Source: Haploplasma modicum ATCC 29102 (GTDB lineage Bacteria > Bacillota_I > Bacilli_A > Acholeplasmatales > Acholeplasmataceae). From it: a stretch of DNA of 64,000 nt. Where the stretch lies: NCBI RefSeq assembly GCF_000687835.1, contig NZ_JHYB01000003.1, positions 124,001 through 188,000 on the forward strand, given 5' to 3'. The position numbers were made by a program, and so were the translations under genes. Below, piece by piece: positions 8,945 through 19,419 of this stretch (its first letter is position 1; each line of letters begins with the position of its first letter). The notes below the pieces were generated by a model. The model searched no databases. It was given only the letters and a program-made list of their open reading frames with translations, and was not told where the DNA came from.

Positions 8945-10293
8945 TTATTCAACCTTTTAATTATTTTTATTTTCTCATCTGTAAATGGCATATATCTAAC
9001 ATTAATATCTACTTTATCACTTCTTTTTAAGACACTTTTTAAGTGGCTAAAAGTTTTAAAAGTTTCACTACCATGATATTTACCTTGTCCACTTAAACCA
9101 ACCCCACCAAATGGAAGGTTCTTATTCGCAAACTGCATTAATGTATCATTGAAAACTATACTTCCTGAACTATAGTTAGTAAGTATTTCTTTTTGTTTAT
9201 TTTTATCATTTGTAAAAACATACATAGTAAGAGGTTTTTCTGCAAGTTTAAATGATTTTAAAAAATCATTTTCTTCTTTATAAGTTATAACCGGTAAAAT
9301 CGGCCCAAATATCTCTTCACTCATTAAACTAGAATCTTTTTTAGCCTTAACTAAGGTTGGTTCTAGTTTTTGTTTTTTATGTTTCCCACCTAAAATTATA
9401 TTCTCTCCTTCTAATAAATTAATTAATCTTTCAAAATGTTTCTCACTTATAATTTTAGGATAAGTATCATTGTTAAGTGGATCTTTATAAAACTTATCTA
9501 CATAATATATAAACCATTTCTTAAATTCTTCTAATCTTAAGGTATTAATAATTAAGTAATCAGGAGCAATGCATGTTTGTCCAGCATTGATTAATTTGCC
9601 GAATACAGCTCTTTTAGCTGCTAACTTGATATTAGCGTCATCTAAAATTAAAAGTGGACTCTTACCACCTAATTCGAGGGTTAGAGAGGTTAAGTGTTTA
9701 CTTGCTTTTTCCATCACAATCTTACCAACAGTTGTACTACCAGTAAAAAAGATATGATCAAATCTTAGATTTAATAATGATTCGCTAACTGATTTATCAC
9801 CATTTATGACCTTAATAAATGATTCATCAAAATTAGTATTTATTAACTCTAAAATTAAGCTACTTGTAGATTTTGAATATTCACTTAATTTTAAGATAGC
9901 CGTATTTCCAGAAGCGATTGCTCCTGCAAGAGGATTAATTGCAAGTAAAAAAGGATAGTTCCAAGGACTAATAATTAAAACATTGCCAAGTGGTTCATAA
10001 ACTTTATAACTTTTACCTTTAAAAAGACTAATTGGTGTTTTAACCTTTTTAGGTTTCATAAGTCTTTTTAGGTTTTTAATTAAATAGTTTATTTCACTAT
10101 AAACCATAGAGATTTCTGTCATATAACTCTCACCATATGACTTACCTAAATCTTCATATAAGGCTTCTTTAATCAAAGTTTCATTATTTTTAATTATTTC
10201 TCTTAAAATAACTAAATTTTTAATTCTAAATTCATAACTTTTTGTATTATGCTCATTAAAGAATTTTTTTTGATTGTCTAATAAAGTTAACAT
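8941..10293 (-). CDS. NAD(P)-dependent aldehyde dehydrogenase (class 3-like)
   Basis: 450 aa with the complete aldehyde dehydrogenase fold. PWNYPFLLAINPLAGAIASG forms the cofactor site, the general base Glu207 is in LTLELGGKSP, and the nucleophile Cys241 is in NAGQTCIAPDY. The short length and C-terminal hydrophobic/basic tail fit the class 3 group (YwdH-type), which oxidises medium-chain or aromatic aldehydes. The exact substrate is unknown. It is first in a leftward unit with rluF and bcp. Confidence 0.92.
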   Translation of the reverse strand: MLTLLDNQKKFFNEHNTKSYEFRIKNLVILREIIKNNETLIKEALYEDLGKSYGESYMTEISMVYSEINYLIKNLKRLMKPKKVKTPISLFKGKSYKVYEPLGNVLIISPWNYPFLLAINPLAGAIASGNTAILKLSEYSKSTSSLILELINTNFDESFIKVINGDKSVSESLLNLRFDHIFFTGSTTVGKIVMEKASKHLTSLTLELGGKSPLLILDDANIKLAAKRAVFGKLINAGQTCIAPDYLIINTLRLEEFKKWFIYYVDKFYKDPLNNDTYPKIISEKHFERLINLLEGENIILGGKHKKQKLEPTLVKAKKDSSLMSEEIFGPILPVITYKEENDFLKSFKLAEKPLTMYVFTNDKNKQKEILTNYSSGSIVFNDTLMQFANKNLPFGGVGLSGQGKYHGSETFKTFSHLKSVLKRSDKVDINVRYMPFTDEKIKIIKRLNK

Positions 10294-10337
10294 GATCTAT
10301 TTCTCCTTTAGTTTATTTTATCATATTAAGGCTTTAA

Positions 10338-10370
10338 TAAAAAAATAAAGGAACTATTATTCCTTTATTA
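10338..10370 (-). terminator. Terminator at the end of the pho operon
   Basis: The minus strand has AATAAAGGAA, loop TAATAG, TTCCTTTATT and a T run, starting immediately after the phoR stop codon. It closes the pstSCAB-phoU-phoP-phoR transcription unit. Confidence 0.85.
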
Positions 10371-11585
10371 TTAGATAATTACGGTGAAAATACTATATAA
10401 ATCTTCCTTTGATTCGACTTGAATCGTTCCTGAATATTTATTTACAATATGTTTAACGATTGCTAAACCAAGTCCGGTTCCAGGCGTTTTTCTAGTTTCA
10501 TTAATACGGTAAAACCTTTCAAAGATTCTATCAATTTCTGTATAAGGAATTCCTTTTCCTGTATCCTTTATTTCAATCTTTGTTTTATTAATATGTTTAC
10601 TAATGTTTATTGAAATTAAGCCATTTTCCTTATTATATTTAATGGCATTTTCAATTAAATTTCTAAATAGTTTATATATATCTCTTTTATCAGCTTTAAT
10701 TAAATAATCATCACCAGTTAAATTAATTTTAATATTTTTGCTTGTTAATAAGTCATAAAGATTATCAATTACATCTAAAATAATAGTTTTGACATAAACA
10801 TCTTCAAGGGGTTCATCAAAGAAAACTTCAAGTCTACTTAACATTAACATATCATCAACGAAGAGTGTCATATAATCTGTTAGTTCAATCATTTTACCAC
10901 TTAGTTTTTTCGCTTCATCTTCGTTGACGATTTCTGAATTAATTAATTCTGCATACCCTTTTAAAACGGTAATTGGAGTTTTAAGTTCATGGCCAGCAAA
11001 ACTAAAGAAATCTCTTTTCATATGTTGGAGTTGAATTTTTTCTGTTAAATTATCGATTAAAATTAAAACATGTTCATCTTCATCTAAAACATAAGGAAAT
11101 GTTTTTACTTCTAAGTGTTTATGATTAATCATGTATTCATTTTTAATCATTTTTTGTTCTTTAAAAGTTTTTTCAATTTGTTCTTTAATTTTAATATCTC
11201 TAATCTTTGAGTAATAAGTTAAGTCTTCATTTATTACTAAATCTAAAAAAGTAATAGCAAGCTCATTTAAATATCCTAGATTACCATTTTTATAGATTAG
11301 TATTAAACCTTGACCGGTAAAGTTACTAATTAGATTTAACTGATTATTCTTCTTATCTAGTTCATTTTTTATTAGCCTTATTTGTTTTTCAAACTCATTT
11401 TTTTCTAACTCATTTTTTTCATTAAAAATATTACCATAGTATTTATATATAAGAAAAAAGATTAACTCTAAGCCCAAAATAAATAAAACTAATAACATAG
11501 TAAGATCAACTAAATCAGTGAAGGCGTATATAATTAAAGATAAAATTAATACTAAAAAATTAATAATTAATAATAACTTTTTCAT
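10371..11585 (-). CDS. phoR: Phosphate-regulon sensor histidine kinase PhoR
   Basis: 404-aa sensor kinase. Two close membrane helices occupy about residues 4-48 with almost no external loop. A short coiled segment and a PAS-like region follow (about 85-180). The HisKA domain carries the phosphorylated His199 in FAGHELKTP. The HATPase has the N box (NLIENAIKYN), G1 (DTGKGIP) and G2 (TGLGLAIV). The lack of a sensing ectodomain fits control through PstSCAB/PhoU. It overlaps phoP by four bases and is the last gene of the pst-pho operon. Confidence 0.93.
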   Translation of the reverse strand: MKKLLLIINFLVLILSLIIYAFTDLVDLTMLLVLFILGLELIFFLIYKYYGNIFNEKNELEKNEFEKQIRLIKNELDKKNNQLNLISNFTGQGLILIYKNGNLGYLNELAITFLDLVINEDLTYYSKIRDIKIKEQIEKTFKEQKMIKNEYMINHKHLEVKTFPYVLDEDEHVLILIDNLTEKIQLQHMKRDFFSFAGHELKTPITVLKGYAELINSEIVNEDEAKKLSGKMIELTDYMTLFVDDMLMLSRLEVFFDEPLEDVYVKTIILDVIDNLYDLLTSKNIKINLTGDDYLIKADKRDIYKLFRNLIENAIKYNKENGLISINISKHINKTKIEIKDTGKGIPYTEIDRIFERFYRINETRKTPGTGLGLAIVKHIVNKYSGTIQVESKEDLYSIFTVII

Positions 11586-12232
11586 AAACTAAATCCAACG
11601 CCTCTAATTGTTTCAATTTCGAAATTAGCATCTTTAATTTTAGCTCTTAAAGACTTCATATGGACATCTAAGGTTCTTGTTTCAACGGAATTATCCATCT
11701 GCCAAATTTCGTTAAACAAGGTTTCTTTAGTAACAACCTTACCTTCATTTTTAAGTAATAAAGCAAGAATTTCAAATTCTTTAGTTGTTAGATTAATTTC
11801 TAATTTATTAATATAACATTTATAGATTTCCCTATTTAGTTCTAAGTTTCCTTTAACATATATTTCTTTTGAACCAACACTTCTAAGTTTTGCATTAATT
11901 CTTGAAGTTAATTCTAAAATACCAAATGGTTTAGTAATATAATCATCTGCACCCATATCAAGAGCTTTAACTTTATCCATTTCACTGTTTAAGGCTGATA
12001 GCATAATGATTGGTAAATCTTTATAAAACTCTCTAATTTTTTTTATTACTTCAAATCCTGACATATCCGGTAGCATTATATCTAATATTACTAAATCAGG
12101 GGTTTGTTTTTCTAGTGCTTTTAAAAAGTCTTTAGCAAGATCAAATCCTTTTTGTAGGTATCCTGCATGAGTAATTGTTTTTTCGATGATATATGCAATT
12201 TGCTCATCATCTTCTAAAAAATATATTAACAT
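11582..12232 (-). CDS. phoP: Phosphate-regulon response regulator PhoP/PhoB (OmpR family)
   Basis: 216 aa. The receiver domain holds the acidic pair Asp8/Asp9, phospho-acceptor Asp51 (LVILDIMLPDMSG) and Lys in DDYITKPF. The C-terminal winged-helix domain has LTTKEFEILALLLKN and the recognition segment ETRTLDVHMKSLRAKI. Context next to PhoR, PhoU and PstSCAB makes it the phosphate regulator, expected to bind the repeat array upstream of pstS. It ends with TGA in an ATGA overlap with phoR. Confidence 0.95.
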   Translation of the reverse strand: MLIYFLEDDEQIAYIIEKTITHAGYLQKGFDLAKDFLKALEKQTPDLVILDIMLPDMSGFEVIKKIREFYKDLPIIMLSALNSEMDKVKALDMGADDYITKPFGILELTSRINAKLRSVGSKEIYVKGNLELNREIYKCYINKLEINLTTKEFEILALLLKNEGKVVTKETLFNEIWQMDNSVETRTLDVHMKSLRAKIKDANFEIETIRGVGFSL

Positions 12233-12240
12233 AAACCCTC

Positions 12241-12906
12241 CTAAAAAAGTGGTGTTGTTTTATGTTCACCTGTAATTATGAACTTAGTCCACTCTGCCAA
12301 GTTTACAGCATGATCAGCAATACGTTCCATATACTTTGCAACCATAATTACCGATACTGCATACTCTGGTTCTATTGTATCATTTTTTATTTGTTCTGTA
12401 ATACTTTTCATTATTTGATTAAACTGATTATCAACAATATCATCATCAGTTATTACTTGTTTTGCCATAGCTAAATCTTGTTTGACAAAAGCATTAATAG
12501 CATTTAGAACCATTTGATAGGCTGATTCACTCATTAAGGTTGTATTTGTTAATATTCTCTCATTTTTAATATTACCAATATGTAAGGTTTGTTCTGCAAT
12601 ATCTCTTGCGTGATCGCCGATTCGCTCTAAATCAGTAATTAGTTTTAAGATTCCTGTTACCATTCTAAGATCACTTGCATATGGTTGTTCCTTCCAAATA
12701 AATCTTAAAGCTTTTTTAGAAATATCTTCTTCTAATCGATCTACTTCAATATCAAGATTTACTAATTCATATGCTAGAGGTAGATTATTAGTCTTAAAAG
12801 CTTTAAAGGACTCACTAATATTATTTAAAACTAAATCCGCCATTTTTACTACTTCATTTTTTAATTCTTCAATGGCTTTTACCATTGATGGTCTAAGTAT
12901 TTTCAT
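12241..12906 (-). CDS. phoU: Phosphate signalling protein PhoU
   Basis: 221-aa all-helical protein made of two PhoU repeats. Each contains an acidic/His metal-binding pattern of the form ERIGDHARDIAE and ERIADHAVNLAE. It links the Pst transporter to PhoR and dampens phosphate uptake. It lies nine bases after pstB and eight bases before phoP, with full-length family size. Confidence 0.97.
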   Translation of the reverse strand: MKILRPSMVKAIEELKNEVVKMADLVLNNISESFKAFKTNNLPLAYELVNLDIEVDRLEEDISKKALRFIWKEQPYASDLRMVTGILKLITDLERIGDHARDIAEQTLHIGNIKNERILTNTTLMSESAYQMVLNAINAFVKQDLAMAKQVITDDDIVDNQFNQIMKSITEQIKNDTIEPEYAVSVIMVAKYMERIADHAVNLAEWTKFIITGEHKTTPLF

Positions 12907-12915
12907 AAATTCCTC

Positions 12916-13668
12916 CTATCCAAATTTACCCGTTATATAATCTAAGGTTTGTTTATTAGTTGGATTTGTAAACATTTTTTCTGTTTCGCCAAACTCAATT
13001 AACTCACCCATGTAAAAAAAAGCTGTCTTATCTGATACTCTTGCTGCTTGTTGCATACTATGCGTTACAATAATTATTGTATAGTCTTTTTTTAGTTCTA
13101 AAATTAACTCCTCGATTTTTAATGTCGCAATTGGATCTAGTGCACTTGTTGGTTCATCCATTAAAATAACTTCAGGCTTTAATGCTAGCGTTCTTGCGAT
13201 ACAAAGTCTTTGTTGTTGGCCACCCGATAATGATAATGCTGATTTTTTTAAATCATCTTTAACTTCATCATAAAGTGCTGCTTGTTTTAGCGATGATGAT
13301 ACAATTTCATCTAAAATGTTTTTATCTTTAATCCCATGTGCTCTTGGTCCATAAGCGATATTATCATAAATGCTCATTGGAAATGGATTAGGTTTTTGAA
13401 ATACCATTCCAACCTTTGATCTAAGTTCTATAATATCGTATTTGTTTTTATAAATATTATCTCCGTAATACGTAACTAATCCATCAATCTTAGTGCCAGT
13501 TATTAAATCATTCATTCGGTTTAATGTTCTAAGAAGGGTTGATTTACCACAACCAGATGGTCCAATAAATGCTGTTATTTCTTTTTCTTTAATCGCTATT
13601 TTTATATTTTTTAAGGCTTTTTTATCGCCATAATATAAATCTAGATTATCAATTTCAAATGTATTCAT
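12916..13668 (-). CDS. pstB: Phosphate ABC transporter ATP-binding protein PstB
   Basis: 250-aa ABC ATPase with Walker A (GPSGCGKST), signature ([16 protein letters not shown]) and Walker B ([13 protein letters not shown]). The segment LNRMNDL is typical of PstB. The ATG at 13668 is chosen over the in-frame GTG at 13680. The ATG is preceded at the right distance by GAGGAAA, which itself overlaps the end of pstA. It powers high-affinity phosphate import through PstA/PstC. Confidence 0.97.
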   Translation of the reverse strand: MNTFEIDNLDLYYGDKKALKNIKIAIKEKEITAFIGPSGCGKSTLLRTLNRMNDLITGTKIDGLVTYYGDNIYKNKYDIIELRSKVGMVFQKPNPFPMSIYDNIAYGPRAHGIKDKNILDEIVSSSLKQAALYDEVKDDLKKSALSLSGGQQQRLCIARTLALKPEVILMDEPTSALDPIATLKIEELILELKKDYTIIIVTHSMQQAARVSDKTAFFYMGELIEFGETEKMFTNPTNKQTLDYITGKFG

Positions 13669-13676
13669 GTATTTCC

Positions 13677-14918
13677 TCACTTATATTTTTTCTTTAGACT
13701 GTAAGTAATATATTTAACTATTAAGTTAAGGGTTAAAACTATTACTAATAAAATAATTGATATTGTGCTAGCAAGGGCAAAGTTTGGTCTCTCACCACTC
13801 ATTGCTGACCAAATATGAACAGAAAGTGATGTCCCATTACCAAAGATACTAATATCATCTTTTACTACTGACCCAATTGCATATATTAATGCAGCTGACT
13901 CTCCCATGATTCGTCCTATTCCAAGAAGGGCTGCTGATAGAATTCCTGGAATTGCATTAGGTAACATTACCTTAAACGTTGTTTGCGTCTCGTTTGCTCC
14001 AAGAGCAAGTGATGCAAGCTTATAATCCTTAGGAACTAAATCTAGGGCTGCTTCTGTTGCTCTTATAATTACCGGTAAAATAATGACTGAGAGAGTTAAG
14101 GCTCCTGATATTAAATTACCACCACTTATTCTTCCCCCAGATAATTTAACCGTTAGGGGAATAAAAAATGCTGCTCCCATTAGACCAAAAATTATACTTG
14201 GAACTCCTGTTAACATATCAATAAAACTTCTAAGAAGATTGGTAATCTTATTTTTAGGAGCAAGTTCATGTAAGTATAAGGCACTTCCTATTCCAATTGG
14301 AAGACCGATTAAAAGTGTTAATACAATTAGGTATAGAGTTGTTATAATTGAACCTCTTATTCCTCCACCTAAAATCATCGGTGTAATATTAGCAATATAA
14401 TAAGTCTCTTCTAGTCTCTCAACAAGTACGCTTGCGCCTTCTCTTATATCAAAAATAATGTTTGTAGCATTTGGATTATCAATTAAATCATCACCGAATA
14501 AGAGTAGTCCTACATCAGATAATACATCACCACTTTTTAGTCTAAATATTTCACCACTATTATTTCCCTTACCGATTGCTTTTGTAAAGGGTGAGTTTTC
14601 ATCAACATAGTTTATGGTAATAGTTTTATTTCCCTCTAAGCTATATGTATCAATGAAAGAGACTCCGTACCTTTTAGAAAAATACTCATTTTCTTTTGTC
14701 TCATACGTAAAGTTATTAGTTCTATCAACTGGATCAATTCTCATAGAAACACTTGCTGTATTACTATTATCACCTAGTATGATATCTATACTTAGTAATG
14801 GTAGTCCTTTTACCAAAACAAACACTAAGATTGAACCAAGTATTAATACTGAAACTAATGATGACAAATAGGTAATTATTTTAATTACTAAGTCTTTTTT
14901 TCTTTGATTAGATTTCAT
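13677..14918 (-). CDS. pstA: Phosphate ABC transporter permease PstA with large external insertion
   Basis: 413 aa, compared with about 280-300 for typical PstA. The first membrane helix (about 12-36) is followed by some 140 residues predicted to be extracytoplasmic. The conserved permease core then follows, including [20 protein letters not shown] and the EAA loop ([20 protein letters not shown]). It ends in TGA just before pstB and overlaps the pstC stop. The enlarged loop parallels OppC and MalF in this window. Confidence 0.95.
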   Translation of the reverse strand: MKSNQRKKDLVIKIITYLSSLVSVLILGSILVFVLVKGLPLLSIDIILGDNSNTASVSMRIDPVDRTNNFTYETKENEYFSKRYGVSFIDTYSLEGNKTITINYVDENSPFTKAIGKGNNSGEIFRLKSGDVLSDVGLLLFGDDLIDNPNATNIIFDIREGASVLVERLEETYYIANITPMILGGGIRGSIITTLYLIVLTLLIGLPIGIGSALYLHELAPKNKITNLLRSFIDMLTGVPSIIFGLMGAAFFIPLTVKLSGGRISGGNLISGALTLSVIILPVIIRATEAALDLVPKDYKLASLALGANETQTTFKVMLPNAIPGILSAALLGIGRIMGESAALIYAIGSVVKDDISIFGNGTSLSVHIWSAMSGERPNFALASTISIILLVIVLTLNLIVKYITYSLKKKYK

Positions 14919-15828
14919 AGTTTGCCACCTTATTTTTTATTTTATTTAGTACGATATTAAAAAATAATATAACAATAATAAGAACAAGCCCCATTGTAAA
15001 TCTAATTTCAAAATCAAGTGAACCTTCAGAGACTTCCTTAAAGCCAATTAAGATTCTAGAAGCTAGCATGTTAGTAGTTTTGAAAAAATCAAAGTTAGGA
15101 CCACTTCCAGAAGCACCAGATACTAAACTAACTGCAGTAGCCTCACCAAGTGCTCTACCAACTGCTAGAATAATTCCTGCAAATATTCCACTTTTAGCAG
15201 CTTTTAACGTAACGTTGAAGGTTGTTTGAATCTCGGTTGCTCCTAGTGCTAAAGAGCCCTCTTCTATATTTTTAGGAACTCCTTTTAGGGCTGTTACACT
15301 CATCATTGTAATAGTCGGAAGAATCATAATACTTAGTACTAATATTGTATTAAGTAGCGATAAGTTACCAGTAATCGGGGTAATTTTCCTAAGAATGCTT
15401 GCAATAAAGCCTTGGCCAAACATCCCTATTACAATACTTGGAACAGCTGCTAGCATTTCTACAATTATTTGAAAAACATGAGATAATCCTTTAGGTGATA
15501 ACTTAACAATAAATATAGCTGTTAAAATTCCAATTGGCGTTGCTATTATGATACTTAAAAATACGTTAAAAATTGTATTAATAATTAAATAACCAATCCC
15601 GTAAAAAAACCTTCCCCCATATTTAAGTCCAAATAAAAACTCAAAAACATTTATTTTAACGCTAATACCATCTACTAAATAAGTGCTAAAAAGCGGACGA
15701 ATTCCTCGTTCCGCAATTTGGAAAATAATTAGGATAATTACCGATGCTGAAGTAATGGTTGCTATTAGTAGTAAAGCATAAATTATTTTATGATTTATTT
15801 TTTTGGCATCAATTTTTTTATCTTTCAT
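14908..15828 (-). CDS. pstC: Phosphate ABC transporter permease PstC
   Basis: 306-aa permease with six predicted membrane helices and the EAA-type loop (GSLALGATEIQTTFNVTLKA). The segments MLAAVPSIVIGMFG and GRALGEATAVSL are PstC/PstA family hallmarks. It follows pstS by 13 bases and overlaps pstA, and it forms the phosphate channel with PstA. Length is normal. Confidence 0.96.
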   Translation of the reverse strand: MKDKKIDAKKINHKIIYALLLIATITSASVIILIIFQIAERGIRPLFSTYLVDGISVKINVFEFLFGLKYGGRFFYGIGYLIINTIFNVFLSIIIATPIGILTAIFIVKLSPKGLSHVFQIIVEMLAAVPSIVIGMFGQGFIASILRKITPITGNLSLLNTILVLSIMILPTITMMSVTALKGVPKNIEEGSLALGATEIQTTFNVTLKAAKSGIFAGIILAVGRALGEATAVSLVSGASGSGPNFDFFKTTNMLASRILIGFKEVSEGSLDFEIRFTMGLVLIIVILFFNIVLNKIKNKVANYEI

Positions 15829-15841
15829 TATAAACCTCTAT

Positions 15842-16771
15842 TTAATATCTTGTAACAAACATAAATGGTCTTTTTAACTGATATGTATTGTTTAATACGT
15901 TTTCTGTTGAAGCAATAACTCCTTCAAAACTCAATCCCTTTACTCCACTATTTTCAATTGATGAAAGTGAAGCATAGCCTAATCCATTTAAATCATTTTT
16001 AACATTAGTTAACATTGCCCCATTAGATTCTACTTCCATAAAACCATCTACTAATACTGCATTATCTTTTTCTGCTTTTTTAAAACCAATTCCACTAAAG
16101 AATGCTTCTCTAGTTCCTGATGTTGTATCTCTTGTATATACTTTAATATCTAAGTTATCACCACTAATTTGATTAAAGTTTGTAATTGTTCCATTATAAA
16201 TGTTTGTTAGAGTCTCTTTCGATACATCATTTATTAAGTTGTTTAAATTTGCAATCGCAACAACTGCATCATATGCTAATCTACCACTTATTTTGTTTCC
16301 GATAAGTTTGTTTTCATCATCTGAAAAATCTCTTGATGCAAACCCAATATGAATTTTATTAGCACTTTCACTTTCAGTACCAACAGTTCTTTTTACTGCA
16401 TCACCACTTCCTGTATGTTCATGACTTGCAATAAAGTTACCTGCAAGTGGTGAAAATTGAACAGATAGAGCTTTTGCTACTGATTCAACAGATGTTGATC
16501 CCCCAAACTTAATTGTGATATCACTATTATCTAATTTAGTAACTGGATGATTTTCTTTAACTTCATCCCATGACTTATCAGTTGCAGTAACTAAAACAAT
16601 TCCACCTTTTCCTTGAATAGTAGCCTTTCCTTCACTTGTTTCCATAAAACTAACAAATGCCTTTACTATTAATTCTTCCTTTTCTGCCTTAGTATAATCA
16701 ACTTCTTTTTGTTTACATCCTGCTAAAGTTAATACTGATATACTAAATATTACAAATAATATCTTCTTCAT
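15842..16771 (-). CDS. pstS: Phosphate-binding lipoprotein PstS
   Basis: 309-aa lipoprotein with signal peptide and lipobox LAGC (Cys19). Phosphate-binding segments include KFGGSTSVE, HTGSGDAVKR, IGFASR and TRDTTSGTREAFF. It is the first gene of the pst-pho operon and has a strong Shine-Dalgarno (TGGAGGAAAT). It is anchored at the outer face of the membrane and delivers phosphate to PstCA. Confidence 0.96.
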   Translation of the reverse strand: MKKILFVIFSISVLTLAGCKQKEVDYTKAEKEELIVKAFVSFMETSEGKATIQGKGGIVLVTATDKSWDEVKENHPVTKLDNSDITIKFGGSTSVESVAKALSVQFSPLAGNFIASHEHTGSGDAVKRTVGTESESANKIHIGFASRDFSDDENKLIGNKISGRLAYDAVVAIANLNNLINDVSKETLTNIYNGTITNFNQISGDNLDIKVYTRDTTSGTREAFFSGIGFKKAEKDNAVLVDGFMEVESNGAMLTNVKNDLNGLGYASLSSIENSGVKGLSFEGVIASTENVLNNTYQLKRPFMFVTRY

Positions 16772-16802
16772 TTTATTTCCTCCATTTTTTTAATTCACTT
16801 AT

Positions 16803-16867
16803 ATTATAGGAAATAAAAAACTCTACAATAACCATTAAAAGTAAAGGTAATGTAAAGTTTATGTAAA
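16803..16867 (-). promoter_or_regulatory. PHO-box-like promoter of the pst-pho operon
   Basis: On the minus strand three direct repeats TTTAC(A/T) start exactly 11 bp apart (16867, 16856 and 16845 reading leftwards). They lie upstream of a perfect TATAAT -10 box at 16808-16803. No good -35 box sits 16-18 bp from the -10. The 11-bp phasing of TTTACA-like repeats is the known arrangement of PhoP sites in Bacillus. PhoP binding here is an inference, strongly supported by the operon context. Confidence 0.8.
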
Positions 16868-17011
16868 AAATTTGATGTAGTAAAAGCAAATTGGTTTTTA
16901 TGTGAATCTTTCGTCTCAATAATAAACCAAAAAATGTTTGAGCCAGAAAATTTATGACAATATATTTGATACTCAATTTAATTATTTGTAGATAAGATTT
17001 ATACTTAAACA

Positions 17012-19417
17012 TTATACTTCTGTTAAAACATAATAAATAAGTTCAAAAATCTTAACAAAATAAATATTCTTTAAGTTGTTAAATCCTATCAAACTATTGT
17101 GATGAAGATATTTATTTCTATCATCCTGTAATAATACCTTTATTCTATTTGATAAATCATTATAGTGTACATTATTAGTATTAAAATTTCTTTCAAGTAT
17201 ATATCTAAAATCATTAATAGTTAAACCTTCTCTCCATCTATCAACTTTAAGATTTATCGATTTAAACTGATTATTTTTTTTTATCATCAATGTATTGCTA
17301 TCATTATTCAAACTAGTCTTATATTCAATTAGGTTTGCAATTAGGTTTTCTAATGATTTAGTTAGCAATACATAAATAAATGTCCAATCAATCGAGGTTT
17401 TATCTTTAAAAAGATTTTCTTGATTAATTTCATAATAATCTAATAAATATTTTGAAAGACCTAATGTATAAGTCCAATCATATAATTTATTAGTTTTTAA
17501 TTTTTCCATTCTATCTTCTATTTCTACTCTTGATAGTTTTTTAAAATTTGAATAAAAAGTACTTGATGAAATCTCAAAATATAAATAATTAATAATATCT
17601 ATTTTAGTATTAGAAAAATCGAACGATGATATAGCATTTATTTTTTCTTCATTTAATGTTTCTTCATTTGTTTTTTTATCACCATACTTCTCACCAACTA
17701 ATATTTTTAATTTATCCAAGGCTCGTAAAGCTTTGTTTTTTTCATAAATTCTCTTTTCTAAAAATTCAATTTTTTCTACCTCCCTAGTAAATCTGCATTT
17801 AGGAAAATCAGTACATCCATAAAAAAAACTAGATATTCCTTTTCTTATAGCAAGAGGTTTACCGCACTCATCACATATTTCTTCGGTTTCAAAAGATGTA
17901 TTATCAAAATCTTTTCTATATAAATCTAATTTTTTTTCTGACTTATTACCTAAATCTATTATTTTACTTAATTTTGAAAATTCATTAGGATAATTTCTTA
18001 ATTTTAATTTCAAATCTCCAAAAAGAATGAGGTCTAGAACATCAGGATTTGCTTCACCGATAACTTTTTCAATTGTTTCCGTAAGTTGTAAATTAAATGT
18101 TTCTTCCACATCGTATTTTAAATCTCTCTTGATCCTACTAATAAAGTTGTAAAGATCAAATAATTTTTGCTGTTCTTCCTTTTTCAGATCAATATTTTTT
18201 TCTAATGATTCAATTTTATTATAAAGTTTCTCATAAATTTTAATTTTTTTATCATTAATTAAATTTTGATCCCTAATAGCTGTAGATATTAGCTCATTAT
18301 TATTACTATTAAATAAATCGAAATCTTCATGTTTAAAATACTCATTTATATTTTTTTTTATGTTCATTTGATCTTTTTCTAGTGTATTTAGTTCATCAAT
18401 TTCTGATATAGTAATATTTTTATAGTAATATTCATATGGGTTTTTTATAATATAGTTTGATTCTTCTTGATCAATATCTATTGTTTCCTTTAAATCAGCT
18501 AATTTAATATTTTCAAGATATTTAAGATTAGATAGTCTAAATTTATTAAGTTTATTCTTTGGAAATATACTATCAAAGATATTAATAAATTTAGGCGTAA
18601 TAGCATAAATTTTTGATGTTAGATAGAAATTATCGACTTTATCAAAATCAAATGATAGTAATAAAACTGCCTGAAAATATATTTTATAAAAATCATAATA
18701 GGATACATTTAAATCATATAAAAAATAACTATTATTTGAAAAGAAACTGTCTAAAAACTCAATAAGTTTTTTTACTTGTTCGTTATTATAATTATTTTCA
18801 TTTAGTAGAAATCGTGAAATTATTTTAAAATGATATATAATGTTTTTCTTATAATATCCTAGTTCTTCTTCACTAGGAAAATGAATTAAATTAAAATCAA
18901 ATTTTAAATAGTATAATTCTAATAATTTTGTTTGAATTTTTCTTTTTTCTTTTTTGTTTCTATTTTCTGTTCTTATTAAGTCCATTAACCCATTAATAAG
19001 AGAAAATATAAAAATATTTTCTTTACCGTAAGGTTCAAAAAAACCTGTTGTATAAGTAAGATATCCTTTTTCCCTGAACTCATTAAATATATTTTTAATT
19101 TGTTCGTTAAATTTTTTAAAATCAATAACATTAATTTCAATTTCAAAAACTTCAAAAATTAGTAATTTAACATACTCTAAATATGTGATTTTTCTTAATT
19201 TCATAATTTTAAAAATTTTTACAAATTTATTTAAATCTTGATCACATTCATCAAATATGATTTGATGCTCAAAATCATAAAAATAATTATACGAGTATCT
19301 TAAATTTATTGAATAAAATAATAAGTTAAATAATAAGTTTGCATTATTTGCTGGACTCATTACTATCCTATCATTAAAATTAAACATTTCTTTGTTTAAA
19401 AAATCATAATAGTTCAT
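17012..19417 (-). CDS. Large unknown protein with topoisomerase-type zinc ribbon and HEPN-like C-terminus
   Basis: About 800 aa, not recognised as a named family. It is Asn/Lys/Ile-rich and mostly helical, with coiled-coil stretches around residues 350-470 and 545-600. Near residue 515-545 a CDECGK...YGCTDFPKCRF pattern matches the C4 zinc ribbon of topoisomerase I tails. The C-terminus carries DDRNKYLHHNSL, an R-x4-H motif as in HEPN RNase domains, placed in a helical context. The ATG at 19417 is preferred over the upstream in-frame TTG because it follows the stop of the 34-aa leader ORF by two bases. It neighbours an insertion sequence and a defence-like locus, so a defence role is possible but unproven. 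Confidence 0.7.
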   Translation of the reverse strand: MNYYDFLNKEMFNFNDRIVMSPANNANLLFNLLFYSINLRYSYNYFYDFEHQIIFDECDQDLNKFVKIFKIMKLRKITYLEYVKLLIFEVFEIEINVIDFKKFNEQIKNIFNEFREKGYLTYTTGFFEPYGKENIFIFSLINGLMDLIRTENRNKKEKRKIQTKLLELYYLKFDFNLIHFPSEEELGYYKKNIIYHFKIISRFLLNENNYNNEQVKKLIEFLDSFFSNNSYFLYDLNVSYYDFYKIYFQAVLLLSFDFDKVDNFYLTSKIYAITPKFINIFDSIFPKNKLNKFRLSNLKYLENIKLADLKETIDIDQEESNYIIKNPYEYYYKNITISEIDELNTLEKDQMNIKKNINEYFKHEDFDLFNSNNNELISTAIRDQNLINDKKIKIYEKLYNKIESLEKNIDLKKEEQQKLFDLYNFISRIKRDLKYDVEETFNLQLTETIEKVIGEANPDVLDLILFGDLKLKLRNYPNEFSKLSKIIDLGNKSEKKLDLYRKDFDNTSFETEEICDECGKPLAIRKGISSFFYGCTDFPKCRFTREVEKIEFLEKRIYEKNKALRALDKLKILVGEKYGDKKTNEETLNEEKINAISSFDFSNTKIDIINYLYFEISSSTFYSNFKKLSRVEIEDRMEKLKTNKLYDWTYTLGLSKYLLDYYEINQENLFKDKTSIDWTFIYVLLTKSLENLIANLIEYKTSLNNDSNTLMIKKNNQFKSINLKVDRWREGLTINDFRYILERNFNTNNVHYNDLSNRIKVLLQDDRNKYLHHNSLIGFNNLKNIYFVKIFELIYYVLTEV

Positions 19418-19419
19418 AT

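Noticed and set aside
16773-17012. 79-codon open frame between pstS and the HEPN-like gene
   Set aside because: It covers the pst promoter and repeat array, has no ribosome site and its hydrophobic composition follows from AT-rich sequence.
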